Shown: piece after piece, positions 1 through 8,468 of the stretch
Layout of the letters: every line of letters starts with the position of its first letter
How positions within the stretch are numbered: position 1 is the stretch's first letter
NCBI GenBank assembly: GCA_963923035.1
Contig: CAWUKT010000008.1
Span: 62,001 to 126,000, forward strand
Length of the DNA: 64,000 bases
Direction of reading: 5' to 3'
From: CAWUKT01 sp963923035
Lineage (GTDB): Bacteria > Bacteroidota > Bacteroidia > J057 > JADKCL01
Program-made: the position numbers and the translations under genes
The notes under the pieces: generated by a model
Seen by the model: only the letters and a program-made list of their open reading frames with translations
Told to the model about the DNA's origin: nothing
Database searches by the model: none

Positions 1-2
1 TC

Positions 3-1091
3 GAAGCCACCGTGGTCATCCTCGGTCCTGAGAGCGCTGATTTTGAATACGGAGAAGTGGCATACTGCCAGAACAGGCCTGCGCCGCGTCCTGTGTTGAT
101 CCCGGCCGTCAACGGTGGTTTCTCGAGTCCCACCATTGGGGTGGACCCCGATTCGGGGGCCATCGATCTGGAGAGCGGAGATGTTGGACCCCATTGGATT
201 TACTTTGACATTGATGCTTCCGAAAAATGTACCGCTCGCGATTCGTTCCGGGTGAATGTCTTGGAAGTGCCCGAACCCTTGTTGTACACCATCGAGCCGG
301 ATTCCAATATTTGCGCCGGCCAGCAGGTGGTGATTTCGACGGATTTGGTGAAAGAGTTGGAGTTTCGGGTCAATGGAGTGGAAGAATCGGGGGAAAATGA
401 TGACCTGGGCAACCTGTTCATTTACAGTGATTTTGCGGATGGCGACCGGTTTGAAATGGCGTACGGAAATGACTTCGGATGCCGCGACAGTATTTCCTTT
501 GCGATGGATGTCCGCGAATATCCTGAGCTCCTGTTGTTGGCCGCGCCCGAAGCCGCTGTTAGCAACGAACCCTTTGAAGTCGAAGTGCTCAGCATGGCCG
601 ATTCCACCGCTGTCCGGTGGAGTCTCGTCGCGGAAGGACCTGCCGCGGTCTTCTCGGACAGTGGGGTGACCGAGGTGATGAACCGAAATGATTTCACCAC
701 CATCGTCAACGCCGCTACCCTTGAATCTGAGTTTTTCCCCGCCGAATTGACCTTGTACTTCCAACCCCAAGCCTTCGGTTGCGCCGGCGAATTGGACTCC
801 CTCCTCATTTCCATGGCCCCTGGCGACCTTCCCGTTTACATCCCCGAAATCCTGACCCCGGATGGAAATGGTGAAAACGATACCTGGATGATCAGTTGGC
901 GGGAATCGAGTGACCAACTGAGTTACCGGATTCGACTGTACAACCGACTCGGAGGACTCGAAGAGGAAATCTATCCCCTCCACGATCAGTGGGACGGCGG
1001 GACGCTGCCCGATGGCGTCTACCGGTGGATCCTCTCCGACCTTCAAGGCAATCAATTACGGGCCGGCGGCCTCACCATCCGGCGGAAATAA
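3..1091 (+). CDS. T9SS type B (CHU_C-type) surface protein, 3' part only
   Basis: The frame is open to the left edge, so the N-terminus lies outside the window. The visible 363 residues look like Ig/PKD-type beta-sandwich repeats. They end in a gliding-motility-associated C-terminal domain: the motif LTPDGNGENDTW, then RIRLYNRLGG, then LPDGVYRW. That domain is known as the type B sorting signal of the type IX secretion system, so the protein is probably a large exported surface adhesin or mat component. It stops 6 bases before a PorP/SprF-like gene, the partner type often encoded next to type B substrates. The in-frame GTG at 12 is not considered the true start. The C-terminal class is well supported; the function of the upstream part is unknown. 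Confidence 0.85.
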   Translation, partial: EATVVILGPESADFEYGEVAYCQNRPAPRPVLIPAVNGGFSSPTIGVDPDSGAIDLESGDVGPHWIYFDIDASEKCTARDSFRVNVLEVPEPLLYTIEPDSNICAGQQVVISTDLVKELEFRVNGVEESGENDDLGNLFIYSDFADGDRFEMAYGNDFGCRDSISFAMDVREYPELLLLAAPEAAVSNEPFEVEVLSMADSTAVRWSLVAEGPAAVFSDSGVTEVMNRNDFTTIVNAATLESEFFPAELTLYFQPQAFGCAGELDSLLISMAPGDLPVYIPEILTPDGNGENDTWMISWRESSDQLSYRIRLYNRLGGLEEEIYPLHDQWDGGTLPDGVYRWILSDLQGNQLRAGGLTIRRK

Positions 1092-1097
1092 CTCCCA

Positions 1098-3182
1098 ATG
1101 CACAATCCCATGAAATTCAACTGTATCCAATATATCCTCGTTCTGGGCGTGCTTTTTGCCGTCGGCAAGTCGCTACCCGCCCAGCAGCTCCCCCTGGCCC
1201 CTGCCCATGTATTTCGCCTCGACGGCCTGAATCCCGCCAGCTCCGGCTTTGGCGACTTGAACCAGGTCGAAGCCCGGTACCGGCAGCAAGGCTTCATGGT
1301 GGACGGGTGGCGCTCCATCCACCAGTTTCTCAATTTCCACAGTCGCCCCTTCGATGAAAAGCAACGCTTTGGCTGGGGCATCGGGTTGACCGGGGACCAG
1401 GAGCATACCGAGCGCCGCATCGCGCTCGCCCCCAGCATTGCCGCGCGGCTGGCCGAGACCGAAAATTTTCGGTTTTCCATGGGCTTCGCCGCCGGATTGA
1501 TCCATTGGACCTCCATCTACTCCAATCGGAGGTACTTCGACCAGGAAGATGCCCTCTTGCAGGGCGGATTTTCCTTCCTGGAAGTCAATGCCAGCATCGG
1601 CGCGCGCTTTGCCTACCAAAACAACTGGATCCGGGGCGGCGCCCAGGTGATGGGCGACCAATTGCCGGGGAGCGTCCTCACCAACCGGCTCGATGGCATC
1701 CCCGTGCGGCCCCACGTCATGGCCAGTGGGGAGGCGCTGTTCAAGCCCGTTTACAACATCTGGGTGGGCCCCCTGGCATTTTACCGCAATACCTTGAACC
1801 AACGTGACACCTCGTTCAGTGCTTCGACCCTGGATGCCGGATTGAAGGTGGAGTTTGACCGGCAGGGGCTCTGGCTGGCCGGAGCCTATCGACTGGACAA
1901 TGGCGCTGTCACCGGTGGGGTTGGCCTCCAACTCTCCGGGACCGATCCCACTGACAAGACCATTGGGCAATTTGAGGTGGACCTCAGCGTGAATGGCAGC
2001 TATCCCCTGAACCAGTCGGCGGCATTTGGGCCCGAATTCGACCTGGGCCTGATCATCAAATTTGCGCCCCGCCCCAAAGACTTTATCCAGGACTCCTTGG
2101 TCAAAGCCACCAAGTTTTGGCGCAACGACGGCCTGCTCAACAGCCACCGGGTCAAGTTCCTCGATGCCAACGGGCCGCCCGAGTTACAGGCCTATTCCTC
2201 GGTGGAAGGCCGCCGGGTGGAATTGACCTACGATTGGCCCGATAACAACCTCATTTACGTCGGCGACAATCCCGTTCCCTTTGATACCCTGATGCGGCGC
2301 CTGGGCTTTGAGTGGATTGGGATTGATGGATTGATGGAAGGGATTGCTTCGGCGGTTATTACCGAAGCCTTGGAGCCCGATGAAGAGTTTATTTTGGACC
2401 CCGAAAACCTGGAGCCCTTGCAATTGCTGACCTCGGTGAAGATTTCGGCGGATTTACGGGCCGACTACAACGGGTCCTTGATGGGCGCGGAGGGGCAGAT
2501 GTACGGCGGCGAACTCGGGACCAACAGCGTGACCGGCGATACCTTGTTCATCCCCATCGTATTTGACGATGCCGACACCCTCATTGCCATTCCCCGCAAC
2601 GAATACATCTCCAACCTGGAATTGGCGACCCTCAAGCTCTATGCTCTCCAACGCCGCTTCCAGTTTGAGCTCAACCGCCAATTCGGGGATGAAATGGTCT
2701 TTTTACCCGAAGGCACCCTCAATATTCTGGATTATTCGGAAGGCCGGAAGATCGTTTGGCTGAAGAAAATCCGCCTGACTTCGGGCTATACCAACCAGCA
2801 ATCCTTCCAAATCAACCGCGTCCAATTGAATTTCCGCCGCTACAAAAAGTACGTCGAGATCGAAGAGGCCGACCCCAATTGGACGCCTCGTTACCCCGAT
2901 GTGATGCCCGAGCCCGGCGAGGAATCAGAGGATTCAAAGGAGAAGAAGCAGGAGAAAGAGCAGAAGAAGCGGGAAAAGAAGGAGAAAAAAGGGGGCAATG
3001 AAAAAGTGAAGGAGGAGAAGCCGGAAAAGGAAAAGCAGGAGAAACCCAAGAAAGAGAAAAAGAAAACGCCCAAGGAGGAGGAAGCTACGGAGCCCGCTGA
3101 GGAAAGCGGCGATGAGGAATGGGAGGAAGAGGAAACGGAATGGGACTTGCCGGGTGATTGGGAGGAAGAAGAGCAAGAATGA
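1098..3182 (+). CDS. PorP/SprF-family T9SS outer-membrane protein with long C-terminal extension
   Basis: A signal peptide (hydrophobic core IQYILVLGVLFAVG, then PAQQ) precedes a PorP/SprF-type beta-barrel of about residues 30-330, including the family-typical LNPASSGFGDLNQ stretch near the mature N-terminus. Family members are outer-membrane partners that help secrete or anchor type B T9SS cargo, which fits the CHU_C protein 6 bases upstream. The protein is about twice the usual 300-350 residues. Residues about 340-600 form an extra region that I do not recognise. Residues about 611-694 are an extreme Lys/Glu tract (KEKKQEKEQKK-like) ending in an acidic Trp-containing tail (EEWEEEETEW). The tail could bind the cell wall or a partner protein; that is inference. 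The family call is fairly secure. Confidence 0.8.
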   Translation: MHNPMKFNCIQYILVLGVLFAVGKSLPAQQLPLAPAHVFRLDGLNPASSGFGDLNQVEARYRQQGFMVDGWRSIHQFLNFHSRPFDEKQRFGWGIGLTGDQEHTERRIALAPSIAARLAETENFRFSMGFAAGLIHWTSIYSNRRYFDQEDALLQGGFSFLEVNASIGARFAYQNNWIRGGAQVMGDQLPGSVLTNRLDGIPVRPHVMASGEALFKPVYNIWVGPLAFYRNTLNQRDTSFSASTLDAGLKVEFDRQGLWLAGAYRLDNGAVTGGVGLQLSGTDPTDKTIGQFEVDLSVNGSYPLNQSAAFGPEFDLGLIIKFAPRPKDFIQDSLVKATKFWRNDGLLNSHRVKFLDANGPPELQAYSSVEGRRVELTYDWPDNNLIYVGDNPVPFDTLMRRLGFEWIGIDGLMEGIASAVITEALEPDEEFILDPENLEPLQLLTSVKISADLRADYNGSLMGAEGQMYGGELGTNSVTGDTLFIPIVFDDADTLIAIPRNEYISNLELATLKLYALQRRFQFELNRQFGDEMVFLPEGTLNILDYSEGRKIVWLKKIRLTSGYTNQQSFQINRVQLNFRRYKKYVEIEEADPNWTPRYPDVMPEPGEESEDSKEKKQEKEQKKREKKEKKGGNEKVKEEKPEKEKQEKPKKEKKKTPKEEEATEPAEESGDEEWEEEETEWDLPGDWEEEEQE

Positions 3183-3397
3183 AAAAGTTGAAGGCTTGAA
3201 AAAATCCCTGATCATCGCTTCATGACCGATTAGCGGGGTTTGAGGCCTTCTCAAATGAAAAATTTTGGCAGGATAAGGCACTTGATTGCATCGCCATTGA
3301 AACGGCACGTTTGAGTACCTGATCAGCCCACAATTCAATTTGACCGGAACCTACTGCCTGCTTTTTGCGGTAAGGTTCCTCCAGCAAAACTAAAATC

Positions 3398-3429
3398 ACT
3401 CCCGGAGGCACGTTGTGCCTTCCGGGAGT
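3398..3429 (+). promoter_or_regulatory. Stable hairpin just upstream of the toxin gene
   Basis: An inverted repeat pairs 3398-3410 with 3416-3429 (ACTCCCGGAGGCA against TGCCTTCCGGGAGT, one bulged base) around a 5-base loop. It lies 17 bases before the toxin ATG. No T-run follows on the plus strand, so it is not a classical plus-strand terminator. On the minus strand a GATTTTAGTTTT stretch follows. It could stop transcription arriving from the left strand, act as an attenuator, or shape the 5' end of the toxin mRNA. The remaining 3183-3397 shows no gene. Confidence 0.5.
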
Positions 3430-3446
3430 CCCTAGCCATTGATTCT

Positions 3447-6400
3447 ATGAGAAAATTGCGTTCCAGGGCCCGCCTGCACCGAGACGAGAATCAGGATGTC
3501 GCCAATCCTGAAATGGAGAACGAATTCATGCCCATCATGGCCCCACCCGCGGGCATGGGCTTCACCGGGAATGCTCAGCCAAATGGTCCCAGTCCCTTTG
3601 GCCCCAATCCCGTCGAAGAGAGCTTTTTCGAACCTTCTCCGCTGTTGACCTCGGCCAATCCACCATCTTTATTTTCTCCCGACACTCCCCAAGGCCCGGA
3701 ATCAAGCCCGGCTTCAACCGAGTCGGAGCAGGAGACCAGCAATTTGGGTAGCACTGGAACTCCTGTTTCGCTTCAATCCGATGTCACCGAAGAAGAGGAA
3801 AGGCCTTTGGAATTGGTTCCGGAGAACGAGCCGGTTCAGGAACAGGAAAACAGTGGAGATGGTGGAGATGGAACGCCTCCGGCCGGAGCCGGTGATCCTC
3901 CGCCTGTGGGGGGAGACGATCCCGCTGCCCAAGGGGATCCTGGCGTCAACAGCGGAAACCCCAATGGCAACGCAGACTCAGGCAATGGTCCCTCCGATCC
4001 TTCCGGAGGTCCCGGCGGGCTCGGCGGTGATTCCGCCGGAACCCCTTTTCAGGCCCAGCCCCTCAACGTTGATTCCTCCAATTATGGTGGGATCGTCAGT
4101 TCTCTCTCCAGCGCCCCGCCCACGTCCCTTGTCGCCGGCTTCGGAGAAGTCGGAGGCCGTGTGGAAAGTGCGAAGGAGGGAGAAAAGAACAATGCCGAGA
4201 CCTTTTTCCCTGAAATCGAACAACCCACAGGACTGGGAACCGGGGGCGAAAATGGAGGAGAAGAACCGGGACAAATAGAAACCCAGGTGGTAGAAGGAGA
4301 GGCTCGGGAATTCGTGCAGGCATCCACGGGAGAGCAGCAGGTGGTGGAAACCGAAACCCCGGTGAATTCCAATCCCACCCCAACTGAATCCATGGGGCGG
4401 CTGCGCCCGGAGCAGGTCAGTTCTCCCGAGAGCTTTTCATCCGCCGTCAATTCGATTCCCTCCGTCGACCCCAGCATTGAAGTGTCTCCCGGAATCCCGC
4501 CTTCGGTGGAATTGACCGGAGACGCGGACCCCTCCCGGAATGAGTTCGCGCTGGTGGACGCCCAGGCAAATGTGCAGGAGGAGCTCTCCACGGCCCACAC
4601 CGCTACCCAACAGAATTTTGGGGAGAATGAATTGGTGCCCGGCGTAGAACCTGAAATGCTGACCGTAGAAACGGAAATTGCTTTGCAGGGTTCGTTCTCG
4701 GCGGAATCGGTCGTGCTGCCGGAGTTGGAGTCTGAGACGGCTTCTGCCTTGGATGCCGGATTGATGGCCCATTATGGAGCTGACTTGCAAAGCCATGTCC
4801 AGGCCCAGATGGATGGAGAGCAGTCGTATCTGGACGAAGCCCAATTGGAGCAGGAGACTGTACTGGCGGATATTGAAGCGGAAAATGAGCGGTTCCGGGA
4901 GGAGCAAATTGCGGCCCGGGAAGCTGGAAGGCAGGAAATTGACGGGCATCGGGAGGCTTGGCGGAATGAGAATGCGGCGGTCATGGAAGAATTCGATGGG
5001 CAGAGCCGTGCGCGTCGGGCTGAAGTGGAAGGGCAAATCGAAACCGAGGTGGCCCAGACCAATGCCCAAATCAACCAGGAATTCCGGAATGCGGAAGCTG
5101 AAGCCCGGGCCCAGACCGCGGCTGCCTCCCGCGACATTGACGCCCGCAAAGCTGAGGCGCAGGAGCGGCAAGAAGACCGCAGTTGGTGGGACCGGGCGAT
5201 GGACGCCGTCGCCAACTTCTTCGACGGCCTCCGGGAAGCGGTTTCGGCCATCTTCGATGCCCTGCGCGAAGCCGTCGCTGCCATCATCGACGCCGCCAAA
5301 CAATTGGCGGCCGATCTGATCGACGCAGCCCGCGACCTGGTCAAAGGCTTGATCGAAGCCTTCGCCGAAGCGTTGAAAGCCTTTGTCCGCGCCGCCCTGG
5401 CGGCCTTCCCCGAAATTGCCGAGCGGATTTGCGGTTTGATCGACGGCGTTGTAGAGCGCGTGCAAGCCGCCATTGACGCCCTGGCCGAAGCCTTGAAAAC
5501 GGCCGTCAACGCGCTGCTGGACGGCCTCGGCTCCGTGGTCAACGCCCTCCTGGACGCCTACGAGGCGGTCATTATGGCCATCCTGGATGGCTTCCAACTG
5601 TTGATCCAGGGCATTTTGGAGATCATGCAGGGCATCGCGAATCTCGTCCAGGCGGCTCGGCAATCCCCCGATCATTTCCTAGGCCAGGTCAGCGAAGAAA
5701 TGCTGGGCCAGGACATGACCCAACCCCTCGCGAATGAATATCCGGCTGACGGAGGGGAAGTTTCACATGAACTGGCCGCGGTGTTGGACCAAATGAGCAA
5801 TCCCCAGCAGATGGAGGGATTGTTGCCCGATGATCCCTCAAATATCGAGGCGCTCCTTAACCGAGACAGCTACACGGCAGAAGATTTCGACGTTCCTGTC
5901 CTCCAGGATGCTCAGCTTAGCCCAGAGCTCCTGGCTGATCTCCAGGCTCGGGGAGACGGAGAGTTTGAAATTGGATCATTTGATGATGAATCCCACGGAA
6001 TCGATGCGTTGAGGGCGGAGTTTGAGGCACCAGAGTCGTCTGGCGGAGGTGGTGGTCAGAGTGGATTGTCTGAAGTCGGAGGAGAAGCGAGTTCTCCTGA
6101 ACCAACGAGTGTTCCGATGGACGCAAATCGGGATCGTTTTACGCCTGATGCCCAAGGCAAAGTTGGGCCCTTCAGCGTAATGGAACGGGCGCGTTATATG
6201 GGCTCCCAAATGATCGACGGAATTCGGAGCTGGTTCTCGGAAAACTGGCCGGCGGTCATTGCAGGGCTGGTGGCGATCATTGGAGGAGGAATCATTGCGA
6301 ACATCCTGACGGGCGGTGCGATCATGGCCGCTTTGCCTCTGGTCATGCAATTGGTCGGAGCTTTTTTTGCGGCCGAAGCCATCATGCGGGCGACCAGCTA

Positions 6401-7727
6401 TTTCGGAGGCTATCTGGCGAAGGCTTTCCCCGGCGATATCGCGGGCGGAGCTGTTTCCTTGGCTCGGGCCCTGGCGATTGGTGCCTCGGAACTGGTCTTT
6501 TCTCTCTTGTTTGGGGCTCGGGGAGCCATTCGGGCCGCCCGCGGTGCTGCCCGTACAGTGGCGCGTCAGGGTGTTCGGGGAGCCATGCGGACGGGAGCCC
6601 GCAATGCACGCCGCGCCGCCACGCGCGGGGTGCGTGAAACCGTCGGCGCGGCCCGTCAATTGGGTACCGTAGCACGGAATGGGGCCCGCACTGCGGGTCG
6701 AAACATGGTACGCGGCGGACGCTTTGTGATGGGAGGCTTGCGGAGAGGTGCATTGGCAGGGGCACGGAGTTTGGATGAACTGGTCCAGATGCTAGGACGC
6801 AGGTTCAAATTCCGAGGCTTCAAGTTGAAGATTCGGGGACGCCGGTGGTTGTTGTTTGGCATTATCAATCCAGAAGTCTTGCTTGCAAACGGAGAGGTGG
6901 AAACCCGAGCGAGGGGGGCGGGTAACATGGGAGATAATCTGGGCGGTGGAATAGTGATTTCTAACGCCCAAAATGCCAACGCAGTTTCAAGACTTTTACG
7001 AGAAAATCCAGACTTGGGGACAAGATTGCACAGCCTTCTCACAGATTCGAGTCGAGCTTTGGATACCGATCAAGTCATTCGAAGTATGAGGGGACTCAAT
7101 CCAGATGAGATGGATGAGTTTCTCCGCATCTTAGATGTAGATGGGTTGGATGCCGCCAGAGCGATGAGGGGCGGAGTCAGAAGTTCGAGAGTTGTTAGGA
7201 GTATTGAAGATTTATTGGAGTCTGGTGCAATACAGCCTGAAGAAGCAGAGAATCTCTTTGAGATAATTAGTAATAGAGGGCAGCTTCGTGGGGCGATGAA
7301 TATTGGGGGGGATGAAGTTGCCCATCATTTAATTCCTATCGACCTTTTGGACAATGAGTTTTTGCGGAGGGGATTAATGTCCCAAGATGAGCTTGGAGAA
7401 GTATTCCGTTTCAATGGTCGTGAGAATGGGATGGGGGTAACCGCCTACAGTTCCAAGACTGGTGTAAATGGTGCGAGTCCCAATGGCGTCCATGCTTCTC
7501 ATCCTGGGTATACAGATGGGGTCGGTAGTTTATTGAAATCCTTGGCCCGAACAAGTGGGAACTATCCTCCGAACATTGTTTTGGAAGAACTTGCGAATGC
7601 CTTGGAAAGAAATATAAGAGAAAATTGTCCCGGAGGGCCCGGTGGCCGAATAAATGACCTTTTTGAAATAGTTGATGAAGCGGCTATTTTGGATGAAGTT
7701 ATGGAAGGTTTGAGAAATCGAATGTAA
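3447..7727 (+). CDS. Large modular polymorphic toxin with C-terminal AHH (HNH/Endo VII-type) nuclease domain
   Basis: The 1426 residues have a clear modular order. Residues 1-440 are low-complexity, Pro/Gly/Ser/Glu-rich and disordered. Residues about 445-580 are charged coiled coil. Residues about 578-745 are Ala-rich amphipathic helical repeats (AIDALAEALKTAVNALLDGL-like). An acidic linker follows. Two or three hydrophobic segments lie at about 930-1020, and an Arg/Ala/Gly-rich basic stretch at about 1023-1100. A lower-GC tip of about 270 residues closes the protein. The tip carries A1292-H1293-H1294 (DEVAHHLIP) and a later H1349-x-x-H1352 (GVHASHPGY), the pattern of the AHH nuclease toxin family. 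There is no signal peptide and no T9SS sorting domain. Ala-rich helical repeats of this sort recall cargo of extracellular contractile injection systems, but no such apparatus is in the window, so the delivery route is inference. The next gene, 3 bases on, is the probable immunity gene. Confidence 0.75.
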   Translation: MRKLRSRARLHRDENQDVANPEMENEFMPIMAPPAGMGFTGNAQPNGPSPFGPNPVEESFFEPSPLLTSANPPSLFSPDTPQGPESSPASTESEQETSNLGSTGTPVSLQSDVTEEEERPLELVPENEPVQEQENSGDGGDGTPPAGAGDPPPVGGDDPAAQGDPGVNSGNPNGNADSGNGPSDPSGGPGGLGGDSAGTPFQAQPLNVDSSNYGGIVSSLSSAPPTSLVAGFGEVGGRVESAKEGEKNNAETFFPEIEQPTGLGTGGENGGEEPGQIETQVVEGEAREFVQASTGEQQVVETETPVNSNPTPTESMGRLRPEQVSSPESFSSAVNSIPSVDPSIEVSPGIPPSVELTGDADPSRNEFALVDAQANVQEELSTAHTATQQNFGENELVPGVEPEMLTVETEIALQGSFSAESVVLPELESETASALDAGLMAHYGADLQSHVQAQMDGEQSYLDEAQLEQETVLADIEAENERFREEQIAAREAGRQEIDGHREAWRNENAAVMEEFDGQSRARRAEVEGQIETEVAQTNAQINQEFRNAEAEARAQTAAASRDIDARKAEAQERQEDRSWWDRAMDAVANFFDGLREAVSAIFDALREAVAAIIDAAKQLAADLIDAARDLVKGLIEAFAEALKAFVRAALAAFPEIAERICGLIDGVVERVQAAIDALAEALKTAVNALLDGLGSVVNALLDAYEAVIMAILDGFQLLIQGILEIMQGIANLVQAARQSPDHFLGQVSEEMLGQDMTQPLANEYPADGGEVSHELAAVLDQMSNPQQMEGLLPDDPSNIEALLNRDSYTAEDFDVPVLQDAQLSPELLADLQARGDGEFEIGSFDDESHGIDALRAEFEAPESSGGGGGQSGLSEVGGEASSPEPTSVPMDANRDRFTPDAQGKVGPFSVMERARYMGSQMIDGIRSWFSENWPAVIAGLVAIIGGGIIANILTGGAIMAALPLVMQLVGAFFAAEAIMRATSYFGGYLAKAFPGDIAGGAVSLARALAIGASELVFSLLFGARGAIRAARGAARTVARQGVRGAMRTGARNARRAATRGVRETVGAARQLGTVARNGARTAGRNMVRGGRFVMGGLRRGALAGARSLDELVQMLGRRFKFRGFKLKIRGRRWLLFGIINPEVLLANGEVETRARGAGNMGDNLGGGIVISNAQNANAVSRLLRENPDLGTRLHSLLTDSSRALDTDQVIRSMRGLNPDEMDEFLRILDVDGLDAARAMRGGVRSSRVVRSIEDLLESGAIQPEEAENLFEIISNRGQLRGAMNIGGDEVAHHLIPIDLLDNEFLRRGLMSQDELGEVFRFNGRENGMGVTAYSSKTGVNGASPNGVHASHPGYTDGVGSLLKSLARTSGNYPPNIVLEELANALERNIRENCPGGPGGRINDLFEIVDEAAILDEVMEGLRNRM

Positions 7728-7730
7728 AGT

Positions 7731-8390
7731 ATGAGCTATCCTGCATACAGACTGGATTATGCTACCAAGCCCAATGTCGTGGGTAGCCTACCCCAGCTTT
7801 TCATTGATTATGAAATAGCTCGGGGAAACGATGTTAACTTGAGAGAGTTGCACTTAGTTCCTCCTTTGAATCCGCCAGTAATTTTGGATGCTTTCTTTTT
7901 CACTGATGGTGCCATTCCCACTGATCTGGTTTCCGCTGAAATTCTCCATACCCAAGCTGGAATTTTTGTCAACCAGCGTCTCAAATCCTTGTTGGAAGGA
8001 TTTGAATTGGGGCGCCATGCTTGGTACGAGGTTCCAACCAAGTACCAGGATTCCCGAGATCAATTGGAATATTACTTCCTGCACCTGTGCCATGACCCCG
8101 ACGAAGAGATTGATTGGCCCAATTCACGGGTAGGTGAGGTTTTGGACAAGGACGGTCGATTGGACATTGGGAGTTACAATGACTTTGAGGAAAGGATGGA
8201 AGAAAAATTGATTCCGCTCTGGAAAAAAGTCGCCTTCAAATCCCCTCGGGATTGCTTTCGCTTGTACCGGGACACCAACATTTATATTTCTCCCGATTTG
8301 GTTCAGGCATTGGAGGACAACGGGATCACAGGGACCAAAGTTCGAAAATCGTACCATGATTTAGAAGTGATCTCCCCCGACAGAGTTTAG
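7731..8390 (+). CDS. Probable immunity protein for the upstream AHH toxin (Imm11/DUF1629-like)
   Basis: This 219-residue soluble protein starts 3 bases after the toxin stop, so the two are almost certainly co-transcribed and translationally coupled. It has no signal peptide. The layout resembles the Imm11 (DUF1629) immunity family: a mid-protein GIFVNQRLKSLLEGFEL segment and a C-terminal IYISPDLVQALEDNGITGTKV segment, where that family typically has an 'I.vS..l...le..gitG..f' ending. It would neutralise the nuclease in the producer. Base composition is AT-richer than the toxin's middle part and matches the toxin tip, as expected if tip and immunity gene move together. Position argues strongly for the role; family membership is tentative. 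Confidence 0.6.
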   Translation: MSYPAYRLDYATKPNVVGSLPQLFIDYEIARGNDVNLRELHLVPPLNPPVILDAFFFTDGAIPTDLVSAEILHTQAGIFVNQRLKSLLEGFELGRHAWYEVPTKYQDSRDQLEYYFLHLCHDPDEEIDWPNSRVGEVLDKDGRLDIGSYNDFEERMEEKLIPLWKKVAFKSPRDCFRLYRDTNIYISPDLVQALEDNGITGTKVRKSYHDLEVISPDRV

Positions 8391-8423
8391 CTCCCCAATG
8401 ATTTCCCTATAAACACACAAAGC

Positions 8424-8447
8424 CCGCCCCTCCAGACGAAGGGGCGG
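8424..8447. terminator. Hairpin between convergent genes
   Basis: A perfect 8-base stem (CCGCCCCT at 8424-8431, AGGGGCGG at 8440-8447) with an 8-base loop lies between the immunity gene stop and the stop of the leftward S74 protein gene. T-runs are weak on both sides, but the position suits a bidirectional terminator. Confidence 0.6.
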
Positions 8448-8468
8448 ACCCGCTACAAAAAGCCAGGT

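Noticed and set aside
2930..3182. Possibility that the Lys/Glu-rich tail of the PorP/SprF protein is a separate gene
   Set aside because: It continues the same frame without a stop or a plausible internal start, so it is treated as part of that protein.
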